DNA of 64,000 bases from Bordetella pertussis 18323 (lineage in GTDB: Bacteria; Pseudomonadota; Gammaproteobacteria; Burkholderiales; Burkholderiaceae_B): NCBI RefSeq assembly GCF_000306945.1, contig NC_018518.1, forward strand, positions 1,054,001 through 1,118,000, read 5' to 3'. The notes beneath the pieces are model-generated. The model saw only the letters and a program-made list of their open reading frames with translations, ran no database searches and was not told the DNA's origin. Below are positions 35,671-44,105 of this stretch, piece after piece; positions within the stretch are counted from its first letter, which is position 1, and each line of letters starts with the position of its first letter. The translations under genes were made by a program, and so were the position numbers.

Positions 35671-37383
35671 TCAGAGCGCGTCATAGAACAGCGAGTAGTT
35701 GGCGTTGAAGCGCACGTCGCGATCGCCGTTGACCGTGCTGGACCCGACCGGCTTGGCGACGTTGAAGTCGAACAGGTAGAACTTGTCGTCGGTAAAGCGC
35801 ACGCCCAGCGACAGCGACGAGAGGTGGCGTTCGTTGAGTTCCTGCAGGCCCTTGTTGTTGTACCAGGTGCGCGCATAGTCGGCCATGGCGTAGGGCTGCA
35901 CCGCGCTCAGGTAGCGCCAGCCCAGCCCGAAGCGGCGGTTGACTTCGGCCGACACGCCCACGCCCTTGTCGCCGCTTTGTTCGCCCTGCGGGTAGCCCAT
36001 GGCGAAGCGCCAGCTGCCGAACGACACCTGTTCCGAACTCGGCAGGATGTCACTGCTGTATTGGCCGGCCCCGGACAGGACCAGGCCGAATTGCGCCGGC
36101 AGGGTAAAGGCCTGGCGCACGTTCAGGTTGAAGCGGGTGAAGTCCAGGTCGACATCGGGAATCGCCGAGTAGCCGTAGTTGGTGTCGATCGATTTTTTCG
36201 CGCCCATGGCGTCGAAGCCCTTGGACACCGACACGGTCAGGTCGGTGGAGCGTTGCGGCAGGATATCGATGTAGCGCAACTCGGCCGTGGCCGCGCGCAC
36301 GCGGGTGTCCTGTTGCAGCCACCGGTCGCTGTCGCGGTGGGTGTAGCGGTCCTTGGCGTTGACGGCATACATGCCCAGCGTACCGGTCAGCGAGCGCTGA
36401 TTGTTCAAGAGGAACGGATAGCTCACGCCCACGCCGATGCGGTCATTGGTGACCTTGCGGTCGAAGCCCAGGTATTCGATGGCGTCGTCCTGCGGTTTGG
36501 CCTGGTAGTGGTAGCCGTCGACCTTGATCGAGAACCCGTCGGCGCCGATGGGCAGGCGCGCTTCGCCGGCAACATATTTCACGTCGTCGCTGTTGAGCGG
36601 GATGCTGGTGGTCAGTTTGAGCTGCTCGCCCAGCGGCGTAAGGCTGTGCGCGCCCAGGTCGACCAGCGGCTGCATGCCGGTGCCCAGGTCGGCCACGCCG
36701 CCATTGGAGGTGAACTTGCCGTGGGTGGCCGCGATCACCAGTTCGGTGGCGCCGTCGGCCCGGCGCGGCAGATCCAGCGACGGCGTGATTTTTACGCCCG
36801 GCACGATGCGCATCAGGTTGAGCTGGCGCTCCAGCGTGGCCTGGGTCAGCGGCTTTTCCGCCAGCAGCGGGCCGGCCAGGGTTTCCAGCCGGCGCTTGGC
36901 GTTGCCGATGTCCCCATCGATGCGCACATTGCCGATATGGCCTTCCACCACGGTGACCACGACCAGGCCGTTGGCGAAGTCCTGGTTCTGGACCAGCGCG
37001 AACGACAGCGGATAGCCGCTCGAACGGTACAGCTCGGTGATCCTGTCCACCTGCTGCACCAGTTGCGCCACGGTGATTTCCTTGCCGGCCAGCGGCGTCA
37101 GGAATGCCGCCACCTGGTCGAACGGCAAGGCGTGCACGCCGGCCACGTCGAAATTGCGCGGCACGATGCGTTGCGCCAGGCGCGCCTGCACGGCGCGCTG
37201 CTCGGGCGTGGGAGCCTGCAGGGCAGGCGCCGGCGCGGCGGGCGCGGTCGGGCGTTCGAGTTGCGGCAGCGCGTCGACCGGATTGCCGCGCAAGGGGCCG
37301 TCGGCGCGGCTGGCGGCCGGCAGCGCCGCCAGGCCGGCGACAAGGGAACAGCAAAACAGATCCGTGGCGATTGTACGTTTCAT
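35671..37383 (-). CDS. two-partner secretion outer-membrane transporter (FhaC/ShlB/TpsB family)
   Basis: 570-aa outer-membrane protein that would export a TpsA partner. It has a signal peptide (cleavage near AASRADG), a Pro/Ala linker and POTRA domains (about 75-230; FDVAGVHALPFDQVAAFL, GYPLSFALVQNQDFANGLVV, VVEGHIGNVRIDGD). A C-terminal 16-strand-type barrel follows, with the conserved GVGVSYPFLLNN region and FNANYSLFYDAL at the end. The length fits FhaC (584 aa). No TpsA with a hemagglutinin-type secretion domain lies in the window; the nearest downstream candidate is the collagen-like lipoprotein. Upstream DNA is AT-rich. Confidence 0.9.
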   Translation of the reverse strand: MKRTIATDLFCCSLVAGLAALPAASRADGPLRGNPVDALPQLERPTAPAAPAPALQAPTPEQRAVQARLAQRIVPRNFDVAGVHALPFDQVAAFLTPLAGKEITVAQLVQQVDRITELYRSSGYPLSFALVQNQDFANGLVVVTVVEGHIGNVRIDGDIGNAKRRLETLAGPLLAEKPLTQATLERQLNLMRIVPGVKITPSLDLPRRADGATELVIAATHGKFTSNGGVADLGTGMQPLVDLGAHSLTPLGEQLKLTTSIPLNSDDVKYVAGEARLPIGADGFSIKVDGYHYQAKPQDDAIEYLGFDRKVTNDRIGVGVSYPFLLNNQRSLTGTLGMYAVNAKDRYTHRDSDRWLQQDTRVRAATAELRYIDILPQRSTDLTVSVSKGFDAMGAKKSIDTNYGYSAIPDVDLDFTRFNLNVRQAFTLPAQFGLVLSGAGQYSSDILPSSEQVSFGSWRFAMGYPQGEQSGDKGVGVSAEVNRRFGLGWRYLSAVQPYAMADYARTWYNNKGLQELNERHLSSLSLGVRFTDDKFYLFDFNVAKPVGSSTVNGDRDVRFNANYSLFYDAL

Positions 37384-37839
37384 TGATTTTGTGTCTGCAG
37401 CTTGGAATTAATCGGAAATCTGTCAGTACGCGGAGCAATGTATATCGTCTCCGAATATTGCAATTATTTGCGTTATTTTCTATTCGTGATACCAGGGGAA
37501 CCGCCATGAATGCTGCAAAACTCATGACAATCATTTCATGGCAAATCAAATTTTTCCTATTTTTGATCCATTAACGAGAAATTCTGCCATCTAAGTGCCT
37601 AAAAAAGCGAGTTGCTACCAATTCGAAGAATATCCGTTGCACAAAATATGTCTCAATAATACGAATACCGGGGTAAACCCTGATGGCAATGAAAAATTAA
37701 TAGATAAGACTAGATAAACATTTCAAAACAAAAGATTGCGGATTTTGAAGTTGTTATCCATAAATCAGCGCGGGTATTCGAGACGGCACATGAAATCGAC
37801 TGGCGAGACGCGAGCGGTGCATCGGGCAAGGGGGCGGTC
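37384..37839. other. AT-rich divergent promoter region between the TpsB and MHYT genes
   Basis: 456 bp with no supported gene and far lower G+C than the surroundings. It contains TTTCCTA at 37553-37559, identical to the BvgA heptad consensus, but no clear inverted partner. It probably carries promoters in both directions. Confidence 0.5.
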
Positions 37840-38658
37840 GTGAATCCGGGCGACATCGTGCCGCTTTCGCTGCAGCCCCACGTGGTTGCCCTGTCGTTCC
37901 TGATCGCGTTTTTCGGTTCGTATGTCGCATTGGTGGCCGCGGCGCGGATCCGCGCCAGCGTCCACGATGGCGTGAACGTGCGCGGCTTCGTGCTGATCGC
38001 CGCCGTATCCATGGGCGGAATCGGCATATGGGGCATGCACTTCATCGGCATGCAGGCGCAGCGGATGCCGTTCGAGGTCGGTTACGCCCTGTGGCTCACC
38101 TTGCTGAGCGCCGCGGTGGCGGTGGCGTTCTCCGGCATGGCCTTCTGGTATGTGGGGCGCCAGGCGTTCAGCCTGGGGCGTTGCGTGGTGGCCGGCGTGC
38201 TGGCCGGACTGGGCGTGGCGGCGATGCACTACATCGGCATTGGCGCCATGCGCATGCCGGCGATGTTCCTGTGGAACGTGGAGCTGGTGGCGCTGTCCGT
38301 GGCGGTGGCGGTGGTCAGCGCAATCGTGGCGCTGTGGCTGGCGTTCAACGTCCAGCGCGAATGGCAGCGCGTGGCCGCCGCGGCGGTGATGGCGCTGGCG
38401 GTGTGCGGCATGCATTACACGGGGGCTGCGGCCGGCGTGGTGGTCTGTACGACGGCGCAGACATTCGCCGACGCGCAAGTGGGCGGCGTGGCCTTGCCCT
38501 ATGTGGCGTTCGCCGGCGCGCTGGCGGTTTTGCTGGCCATGCGCTGGCAGCTGCATCGCAGCTACCGCGGCCACCAGGACCGCACCGCCCGCCGCATCGA
38601 TGCCTTGCTGCGCGAGACGACAACCGGACGGCCCGTGCGCGGCCATCCGGGCAGGTGA
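37840..38658 (+). CDS. standalone MHYT-domain membrane protein
   Basis: 272-aa integral membrane protein with about seven helices and three MHYT motif copies: GMHFIGM, AMHYIGIGAM and GMHYTGAAAG. MHYT domains are thought to sense diatomic gases through a bound metal and are usually fused to GGDEF/EAL or kinase domains; no output domain is present here. The start is GTG 37840 with a strong AAGGGGG ribosome binding site. It lies about 100 bp upstream of the flp pilin gene in the same direction and is separated from it by a hairpin. Confidence 0.85.
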   Translation: MNPGDIVPLSLQPHVVALSFLIAFFGSYVALVAAARIRASVHDGVNVRGFVLIAAVSMGGIGIWGMHFIGMQAQRMPFEVGYALWLTLLSAAVAVAFSGMAFWYVGRQAFSLGRCVVAGVLAGLGVAAMHYIGIGAMRMPAMFLWNVELVALSVAVAVVSAIVALWLAFNVQREWQRVAAAAVMALAVCGMHYTGAAAGVVVCTTAQTFADAQVGGVALPYVAFAGALAVLLAMRWQLHRSYRGHQDRTARRIDALLRETTTGRPVRGHPGR

Positions 38659-38664
38659 AGGAAT

Positions 38665-38684
38665 CCCGCCGCCGCGGCGGCGGG
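38665..38684. repeat. GC-rich palindrome after the MHYT gene
   Basis: CCCGCCGCCGCGGCGGCGGG is a perfect 20-bp palindrome just after the MHYT stop. It may end that transcript before the flp promoter. There is no T-run. Confidence 0.5.
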
Positions 38685-38693
38685 ACGCAAGCG

Positions 38694-38709
38694 TGGCGTT
38701 GCGGTTGGA
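38694..38709 (+). promoter_or_regulatory. candidate sigma-54 promoter of the flp-tad locus
   Basis: TGGCGT-N5-TTGGA has the exact -24/-12 spacing of sigma-54 promoters (TGGCRY-N5-TTGCW), 47 bases before the flp ATG. The locus ends with a sigma-54-dependent activator gene, which supports it. The normally invariant C of the -12 element is G here, so it may be weak or inactive. Confidence 0.4.
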
Positions 38710-38755
38710 CGCCGTTGACGAGTGAAGTCGTAACTACCTTATCTGGAGGCACAGC

Positions 38756-38932
38756 ATGCTTACCCAATTGAAGAACTTCTGGCGCGACGAGGAAGGCGCG
38801 ACCGCCATCGAATATGGCCTCATCGTGGGCCTGATCGCGGTCGTCATCATTGGCTCGGTGTCGCTGCTGGGCGAGACGCTCAAGGGCTTCTTCGACACCA
38901 TTCAGACGGAACTGAGCGCGGAAGCGCCGTAG
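38756..38932 (+). CDS. flp: Flp-type major pilin prepilin
   Basis: 58-aa prepilin of type IVc (Tad) pili. A short basic leader (MLTQLKNFWRDEEG) is cut after Gly14, followed by the pilin signature ATAIEYGLIVGLIAVVIIG with the conserved Glu-Tyr pair. The typical hydrophobic core and a small C-terminal tail follow. The ribosome binding site CTGGAGG precedes ATG 38756. It is the first gene of the tad locus. The gene looks intact, although several downstream assembly genes are broken. Confidence 0.93.
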   Translation: MLTQLKNFWRDEEGATAIEYGLIVGLIAVVIIGSVSLLGETLKGFFDTIQTELSAEAP

Positions 38933-39001
38933 TAGGGGGCCTGGCAGACGCTGGTCGGGCGCCCGCCCGAGGGTGCCGACGGCGTCGGCACGGAAGCAGG
39001 A

Positions 39002-39526
39002 GTGGAAAATTTGTTGAGGGAGCACGTGTGGTGGGCTGTTTATGTCGCCTTCAACTTGCTGGTCGTCTTTTACGATCTGCGCGTGCGCCGCGTGCCGAAT
39101 CGGCTGTTGATCGCGGCGGCGCTGGCGCAGTGCGCCTGGCTGGCCTGGCACGCATGGGGCGTGCAGGCCACGCCGGCGGCCGGCGCGCGCGGCTGGTCCG
39201 ATGCCGGGCTGGGTTTCGTGCTGGGCATGGCCTTCGTAATGCTATGGCGCATGCGCCTGATGGGCGCGGGCGACGTCAAGTACCTGGCGGTGCTGGGGCT
39301 GGCGATCGGCGCCTGGCCCTGGCTGCTGGTGCTGGTCCTGGCCGGGCTGCCCAGTCTCGCGCATGCGCTGGCGCAGGGCTTTCAGGTGGTGCGCGACCCG
39401 CGCCGGCCGCGGCGCGGCATCCCGTACGCCGCCTATCTGGCCCTGGCCGCCATCAGTCTGGCGCTTATGCCGTCGAGTTCGCCCTGGTGTTCGTGGTGTT
39501 CTTCGTGGTTCTTTACGGCGGTTTGA
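39002..39526 (+). pseudogene. tadV: TadV/CpaA-type prepilin peptidase, C-terminus altered by a junction with tadE
   Basis: A small A24 aspartic peptidase that processes Flp and TadE/F prepilins. Catalytic Asp motifs are present: VVFYDLRVRRVPNRL and GAGDVKYLAVLG. The start is GTG 39002 (MENLLREH). The family-like sequence runs to about RRGIPYAAYLALAAISLAL. After that it reads tadE DNA out of frame (18 extra residues, SSSPWCSWCSSWFF) before a stop at 39526. The core may still fold, so activity is not excluded, but the end is not native and the tadE start has been lost. Confidence 0.75.
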
Positions 39527-39930
39527 CCTGGGCCTTCATTTTCGCGGCGCAACAGTCGCTCAACCACGCGGCCGAGGAAGGCGCGCGCGCCGCGCTGCAG
39601 TGGCCCGGCAGCACCGCGCTCGAGCCGCGCGCGGCGCGCGCCGGTCAATTGGCCGGACAGTACGCCGACTGGGTGCGCCGCATGGGCGGCGCGCCGGCCA
39701 CCGTCACGGTGTGCGGCAGCGGCGGGCCGATCGGCGGCCTGGCGGCCGGCCCGTGCAGCGGCATTGCGCTGGCGGCCGACCAGATCGAAGTGCTGGTGCG
39801 CTATCCCTACGCGCAGGCGCCGCTGGTGCCGCTGTTGCCCGGCATGGGCGTGGCGGTGCCCGGCACGCTCAGCGCGCGCGCGTCGGTGCGCGTGGGCGGG
39901 CCGGTGGCCGCGGCGGGCGAGGGGGCCTGA
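39460..39930 (+). pseudogene. tadE: TadE-like minor pilin, 5' end deleted
   Basis: From 39460 the sequence reads GAYAVEFALVFVVFFVVLYG, the prepilin-like TadE signature, and continues through about 155 residues to a stop at 39928-39930. There is no start codon, leader or ribosome binding site: the preceding in-frame codons are out-of-frame tadV sequence. A deletion fused the end of tadV to codon 5-10 of tadE. A second tadE-like gene follows and is intact. Confidence 0.8.
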
Positions 39931-39931
39931 G

Positions 39932-40408
39932 ATGCGCGCCATTTCCTTTCCGTCCCGGCGGCGCGCCCAGCGTGGCGCGGCAGCCGTGGAGTTTGCGCTG
40001 GTGATCCTGCTGATGCTGGCGCTGATGCTGGGAGTGCTGGGCTATGGCGCCCTGTTCTGGGCCCAGCAGAAACTGAGCAAGGCGGCCGGCGAGGGCGCGC
40101 AGGCGCTGCTGCAGGCCAACCTGCGCGGCGCGGCCGCCAGCGGCGTGGCCGGCTGCGAGGCGGCGCGCCAGGAGGCGGGCTGGCTGGCCATCGAGTGCGT
40201 CAGCGAGACGCTGGACTGCGCCTGGACGGCCAGCGACGGCGGGCCGGCGGCGTGCGCGCAGGTGCGGGTCCGCTATGAACTGGCAGGCTGGCCGCTGCTG
40301 GCCACGCTGCGGGGCGCGGCCGGTGCCGTCCCCGGCGCGCGCGCCTGGTTTCCCGATGTATTGAGTGCGCAAGCCATCGTGCAGATCGCGCAGGAGCCTA
40401 CGACATGA
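39932..40408 (+). CDS. TadE-family minor pilin / pilus assembly protein
   Basis: 158-aa protein. A basic leader (MRAISFPSRRRAQRG) and the prepilin-like hydrophobic segment AAAVEFALVILLMLALMLGV, with the conserved Glu, precede a small periplasmic domain with four cysteines (likely disulfides). ATG 39932 begins one base after the previous stop. TadE/TadF pseudopilins are processed by TadV and are needed for Flp fibre assembly. The end overlaps the rcpC start by four bases. Confidence 0.86.
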   Translation: MRAISFPSRRRAQRGAAAVEFALVILLMLALMLGVLGYGALFWAQQKLSKAAGEGAQALLQANLRGAAASGVAGCEAARQEAGWLAIECVSETLDCAWTASDGGPAACAQVRVRYELAGWPLLATLRGAAGAVPGARAWFPDVLSAQAIVQIAQEPTT

Positions 40409-41346
40409 GTACCGTCGCGAAAATTGCCGCCGCCGTCCTGGCGCTGGTGGCGCTGGGGCTGGGTTATGCCGCCTTCATGCTGGCTACCCGTCCGGCGCCG
40501 CCGCCGCCCAAGCCGGTGGCGCAGCGCGCCAGCGCGGCGCTGCCGACCTATCCGGTGGTGGTGGCCGGCAAGCCCATCGCCGCGGGCGACCGCCTGGCCG
40601 CCGACCTGTTGAAGATCGAGCGCTGGCCGGTGCAGCCGGCCAATGGATACGCCGAATCCGAGGCGTTGCTGGGGCAAATGGTGCGCCAGGACATCCCCGC
40701 GGGCGAGCCCGTGACCGCGCCGATGCTGGCGCGCGGCCTGGCCCGCCACCTCGCGCCCGGCGAGCGCGCCGTCACCATCGCGGTGGACGAACTGAGCGGC
40801 GCCCAGAACCGCATCCTGCCCGGCGACCTGGTCGATGTGTTCGTGGTCATGGACCGCGGCATCGAGGTGCCTGGCACGCAGACCCGCCTGCTGCAATCGC
40901 GCATCAAGGTGCTGGCCTATGGCCAGCGTTCGGTCGACGGGCCGCCGCAGGGCGAGGAAAAGCCGTCTGTCGCGCAACGCGGCCAGCCGCCCGCGGCGCC
41001 GCGCAACGCCATGCTGGCGGTGCCGGTCGAACGCGTGAACGAATTGCTGCTGGCGGCCAAGGCAGGGCGCCTGCAGCTGGTGCTGCGCTCGCCCGAGGAT
41101 ATCGACGTGCCGGACCTGGCGCTGTTTCCCGAGCGCGCGCCGGTACTGGCGCTGCGCGCGGGCCTGACGGCGGAGCAGCAGCGCGATGGCAAGGATGGCG
41201 TGAACCAGGCCTATGCGGGAGAAATACTGCCGCAACTGGCCGGGCCTACCGCCGCGCCCGTGCCCAAGCCGCGCGCGGCGGGCGGCGGGGGCGGACGCAG
41301 TATCGAGGTGGTGCGCGGCGGCGACGTGCAGGCAGTGCGCTATTGA
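40405..41346 (+). CDS. rcpC: RcpC/CpaB Flp pilus assembly protein
   Basis: 313-aa CpaB-family protein, periplasmic and associated with the secretin. An N-terminal membrane anchor (IAAAVLALVALGLGYAAFML) is followed by an SAF domain (PVVVAGKPIAAGDRLAADLL, about 50-115) and a second conserved domain with AVTIAVDELSGAQNRILPGD and VFVVMD. A Pro/Gly-rich tail ends the protein. ATG 40405 overlaps the previous stop. Family length is typical. Confidence 0.9.
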   Translation: MSTVAKIAAAVLALVALGLGYAAFMLATRPAPPPPKPVAQRASAALPTYPVVVAGKPIAAGDRLAADLLKIERWPVQPANGYAESEALLGQMVRQDIPAGEPVTAPMLARGLARHLAPGERAVTIAVDELSGAQNRILPGDLVDVFVVMDRGIEVPGTQTRLLQSRIKVLAYGQRSVDGPPQGEEKPSVAQRGQPPAAPRNAMLAVPVERVNELLLAAKAGRLQLVLRSPEDIDVPDLALFPERAPVLALRAGLTAEQQRDGKDGVNQAYAGEILPQLAGPTAAPVPKPRAAGGGGGRSIEVVRGGDVQAVRY

Positions 41347-41401
41347 CGAACAGCTTGCCGCGCCGGCCGGCGCGGCATGACGCAGACAGGAAGCAGGGCG
41401 A

Positions 41402-42751
41402 ATGAAACAGCATAAGGTCGGCAGGCACTGGGCAGGATGGGCGATGGCGCTGGCGTGCCTGGGCGCGGCCGCGCCGCTGGCGGCGCAGCCGGCGGCACCA
41501 GCTGGGGCCGCGCAGGCGCGCGAACTGCTGCTGGAGGTCAAGGGCCAGCAGCCGTTGCGCCTGGACGCCGCGCCATCGCGCGTGGCGATCGCCGATCCGC
41601 AGGTCGCCGACGTCAAGGTGCTGGCGCCCGGCGTGGGCCGCCCGGGCGAGGTGCTGCTGATCGGCCGGCAGGCCGGCACCACCGAGCTGCGGGTCTGGAG
41701 CCGCGGCTCGCGCGACCCGCAGGTCTGGACCGTGCGCGTGCTGCCGCAAGTGCAGGCCGCGCTGGCGCGGCGCGGCGTCGGCGGCGGCGCGCAGGTCGAC
41801 ATGGCTGGCGACAGCGGCGTGGTCACCGGCATGGCGCCCTCGGCCGAGGCGCATCGCGGCGCGGCCGAGGCTGCCGCGGCCGCCGCGGGCGGCAACGACA
41901 AGGTGGTCGACATGTCGCAGATCAACACCAGCGGCGTGGTGCAGGTGGAAGTGAAAGTGGTCGAGCTGGCGCGCTCGGTCATGAAGGATGTCGGGATCAA
42001 TTTCAGGGCCGACAGCGGCCCGTGGTCGGGCGGCGTGTCGCTGCTGCCGGACCTGGCCAGCGGCGGCATGTTCGGCATGCTGTCCTATACCAGCCGCGAT
42101 TTCAGCGCGTCGCTGGCGCTGCTGCAAAACAACGGCATGGCGCGCGTCCTGGCCGAGCCGACGCTGCTGGCCATGTCGGGCCAGAGCGCCAGCTTCCTGG
42201 CCGGCGGCGAGATTCCGATTCCGGTATCGGCCGGCCTGGGTACGACCTCGGTGCAGTTCAAGCCCTTCGGCATCGGCCTGACGGTCACGCCCACGGTCAT
42301 CTCGCGCGAGCGCATCGCGCTGAAGGTGGCGCCCGAAGCCAGCGAGCTGGACTACGCCAACGGCATTTCCAGCATCGACAGCAACAATCGCATCACGGTG
42401 ATCCCGGCGTTGCGAACCCGCAAGGCCGACACCATGGTGGAGCTGGGCGATGGCGAGACATTCGTCATCAGCGGCCTGGTTTCGCGCCAGACCAAGGCCA
42501 GCGTCAACAAGGTGCCGCTGTTGGGCGACCTGCCCATCATCGGGGCGTTCTTCCGCAACGTGCAGTATTCCCAGGAGGATCGCGAATTGGTGATCGTGGT
42601 CACGCCGCGCCTGGTTCGCCCCATCGCGCGCGGTGTCACGCTGCCCTTGCCGGGCGCGCGCCAGGAGGTCAGCGACGCTGGCTTCAACGCCTGGGGCTAT
42701 TACCTGCTGGGTCCGATGAGCGGCCAGCAGATGCCGGGCTTTTCACAGTGA
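41402..42751 (+). CDS. rcpA: RcpA/CpaC Flp pilus secretin
   Basis: 449-aa outer-membrane secretin through which the pilus exits. It has a signal peptide (cleaved near AAPLAAQPA) and an N-terminal pilus/secretin domain (LLLEVKGQQPLRLDAAPSRV, IADPQVADVKVL). The C-terminal secretin domain shows VLAEPTLLAMSGQSASFLAG, GEIPIPV and LPIIGAFFRNVQYSQEDREL. The end matches other CpaC proteins. The gene is intact. Its stop overlaps the tadZ start. Confidence 0.93.
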   Translation: MKQHKVGRHWAGWAMALACLGAAAPLAAQPAAPAGAAQARELLLEVKGQQPLRLDAAPSRVAIADPQVADVKVLAPGVGRPGEVLLIGRQAGTTELRVWSRGSRDPQVWTVRVLPQVQAALARRGVGGGAQVDMAGDSGVVTGMAPSAEAHRGAAEAAAAAAGGNDKVVDMSQINTSGVVQVEVKVVELARSVMKDVGINFRADSGPWSGGVSLLPDLASGGMFGMLSYTSRDFSASLALLQNNGMARVLAEPTLLAMSGQSASFLAGGEIPIPVSAGLGTTSVQFKPFGIGLTVTPTVISRERIALKVAPEASELDYANGISSIDSNNRITVIPALRTRKADTMVELGDGETFVISGLVSRQTKASVNKVPLLGDLPIIGAFFRNVQYSQEDRELVIVVTPRLVRPIARGVTLPLPGARQEVSDAGFNAWGYYLLGPMSGQQMPGFSQ

Positions 42752-44097
42752 CGAACATGAAGACACACGCTCGCGAATGGGCGGCTCTGGACAAGAGCAC
42801 CTGCTTTCTCTTCTGTTCCGGCGATAACGACGTGGCGCAGCAGCTGGGCCATGCCATCGGCGACCTGGGCCTGCTGATGCAGGAACTGCCCGAGCCCGAA
42901 CAGCTGGCGCGCCGTCTCGCGGACATCGATCCGCAGGTGGCGTTCCTCGACTTCACCGGCGGACAGGCCGACCCGGGCAAGTTGCTGCTGGCCGCCGACC
43001 TGGCGCGCGTGCTGGCGCGGGTGGCGCCGGCCGTGCCGCGCGTGGCGGTCGGCTATCTGGCCCAGCCGGACGGCGCCATTGCCGCCTTGCGCGCCGGGGT
43101 GAGCGACTTCGTCGATCCGTCGGTCTCGCCCGACGAGGTGCACGGCGTGGTGCAGCGGCTGGTCTCCAACCGCCGCATCGGCGGCGGCTCGGGCGGCGAA
43201 CACCGCAGCGTGCTGATCCTGGGCGCGCGCCCCGGCGTGGGCGCCAGCACGCTGGCCGTGCACATGGCGGGCCTGACGCAGGAGCGCATGGCGCAGGCGG
43301 CCCTGGCGCGCCAGGGCGCGGTGGCCGGCAAGCCGGCCCGCTCGGCCGAGGTCATGGCCGCGCAATTGCCGCTGTCCGACCGCGTCGGCGTGCTGGACCT
43401 GGGCTGGCCGATCGGCGATTGCCTGCTTTACCTGAACATCAGCAGCGACTTCGATTTCGCCGAAGCCGCCCGCAACCTGAGCCGTCTGGACGGCACCCTG
43501 CTCAATTCGGCCATGGCGCACACCGCGTCGGGCGTCAGCGCGCTGGCGCTGCCGCGCGAGGTCGAGCAGGTGCGCGCGCTGTCGCCCAACGACTCGCTGC
43601 TGTTGTTCGAACGCCTGCGCCAGCACTACGGCACGCTGGTCACCGACGCCGGCGGCCTGGCCAATCCCGAGTTCGTCGCCAAGCTGGCGCGCGCCTCGCA
43701 CGAAACCTGGCTGGTTACCGACCAGAGCGTCAGCGCCCTGGTCTCGCTGGCCGGCGCCGTGCAGGAGCTCGAGCAGTTCCACGTCGAGAAGTCGGCCCTG
43801 CGGCTGGTGGTCAACCGTTACGACGAACGCTATGGCATGAGCGCGGCGCAGATCGCCGAACGCTTCGGGCTGGAACTGGCCGGCACGCTGCCCGACCGCA
43901 CGCTGCCGCTGATGGTCTGCACCAACCAGGGGCGCTTGCTGCACGAGCAGGCCGAACGGGATATCTACGTGCGGGCCGTGCAGACGCTGGTCGACCGGCT
44001 GCTGGCCGGCAGCGAGGCGCCGCGCGCGCGGCACAACAGCTGGCTGGCCAACTGGCTGCCTGGCGTGCATCGCTTAACCAATGTCGTTGAGAGCTGA
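42748..44097 (+). CDS. tadZ: TadZ/CpaE localisation ATPase-like protein
   Basis: About 449 aa. An atypical receiver domain (about 15-140) is followed by a MinD/ParA-like domain with a deviant Walker A ([15 protein letters not shown]), [15 protein letters not shown] and [10 protein letters not shown]. TadZ proteins place the Tad machinery at the pole and often have degenerate nucleotide-binding loops, as here. The start is GTG 42748, overlapping the rcpA stop; ATG 42757 in the same frame is an alternative. Confidence 0.88.
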   Translation: MTNMKTHAREWAALDKSTCFLFCSGDNDVAQQLGHAIGDLGLLMQELPEPEQLARRLADIDPQVAFLDFTGGQADPGKLLLAADLARVLARVAPAVPRVAVGYLAQPDGAIAALRAGVSDFVDPSVSPDEVHGVVQRLVSNRRIGGGSGGEHRSVLILGARPGVGASTLAVHMAGLTQERMAQAALARQGAVAGKPARSAEVMAAQLPLSDRVGVLDLGWPIGDCLLYLNISSDFDFAEAARNLSRLDGTLLNSAMAHTASGVSALALPREVEQVRALSPNDSLLLFERLRQHYGTLVTDAGGLANPEFVAKLARASHETWLVTDQSVSALVSLAGAVQELEQFHVEKSALRLVVNRYDERYGMSAAQIAERFGLELAGTLPDRTLPLMVCTNQGRLLHEQAERDIYVRAVQTLVDRLLAGSEAPRARHNSWLANWLPGVHRLTNVVES

Positions 44098-44105
44098 CAC
44101 ACATC

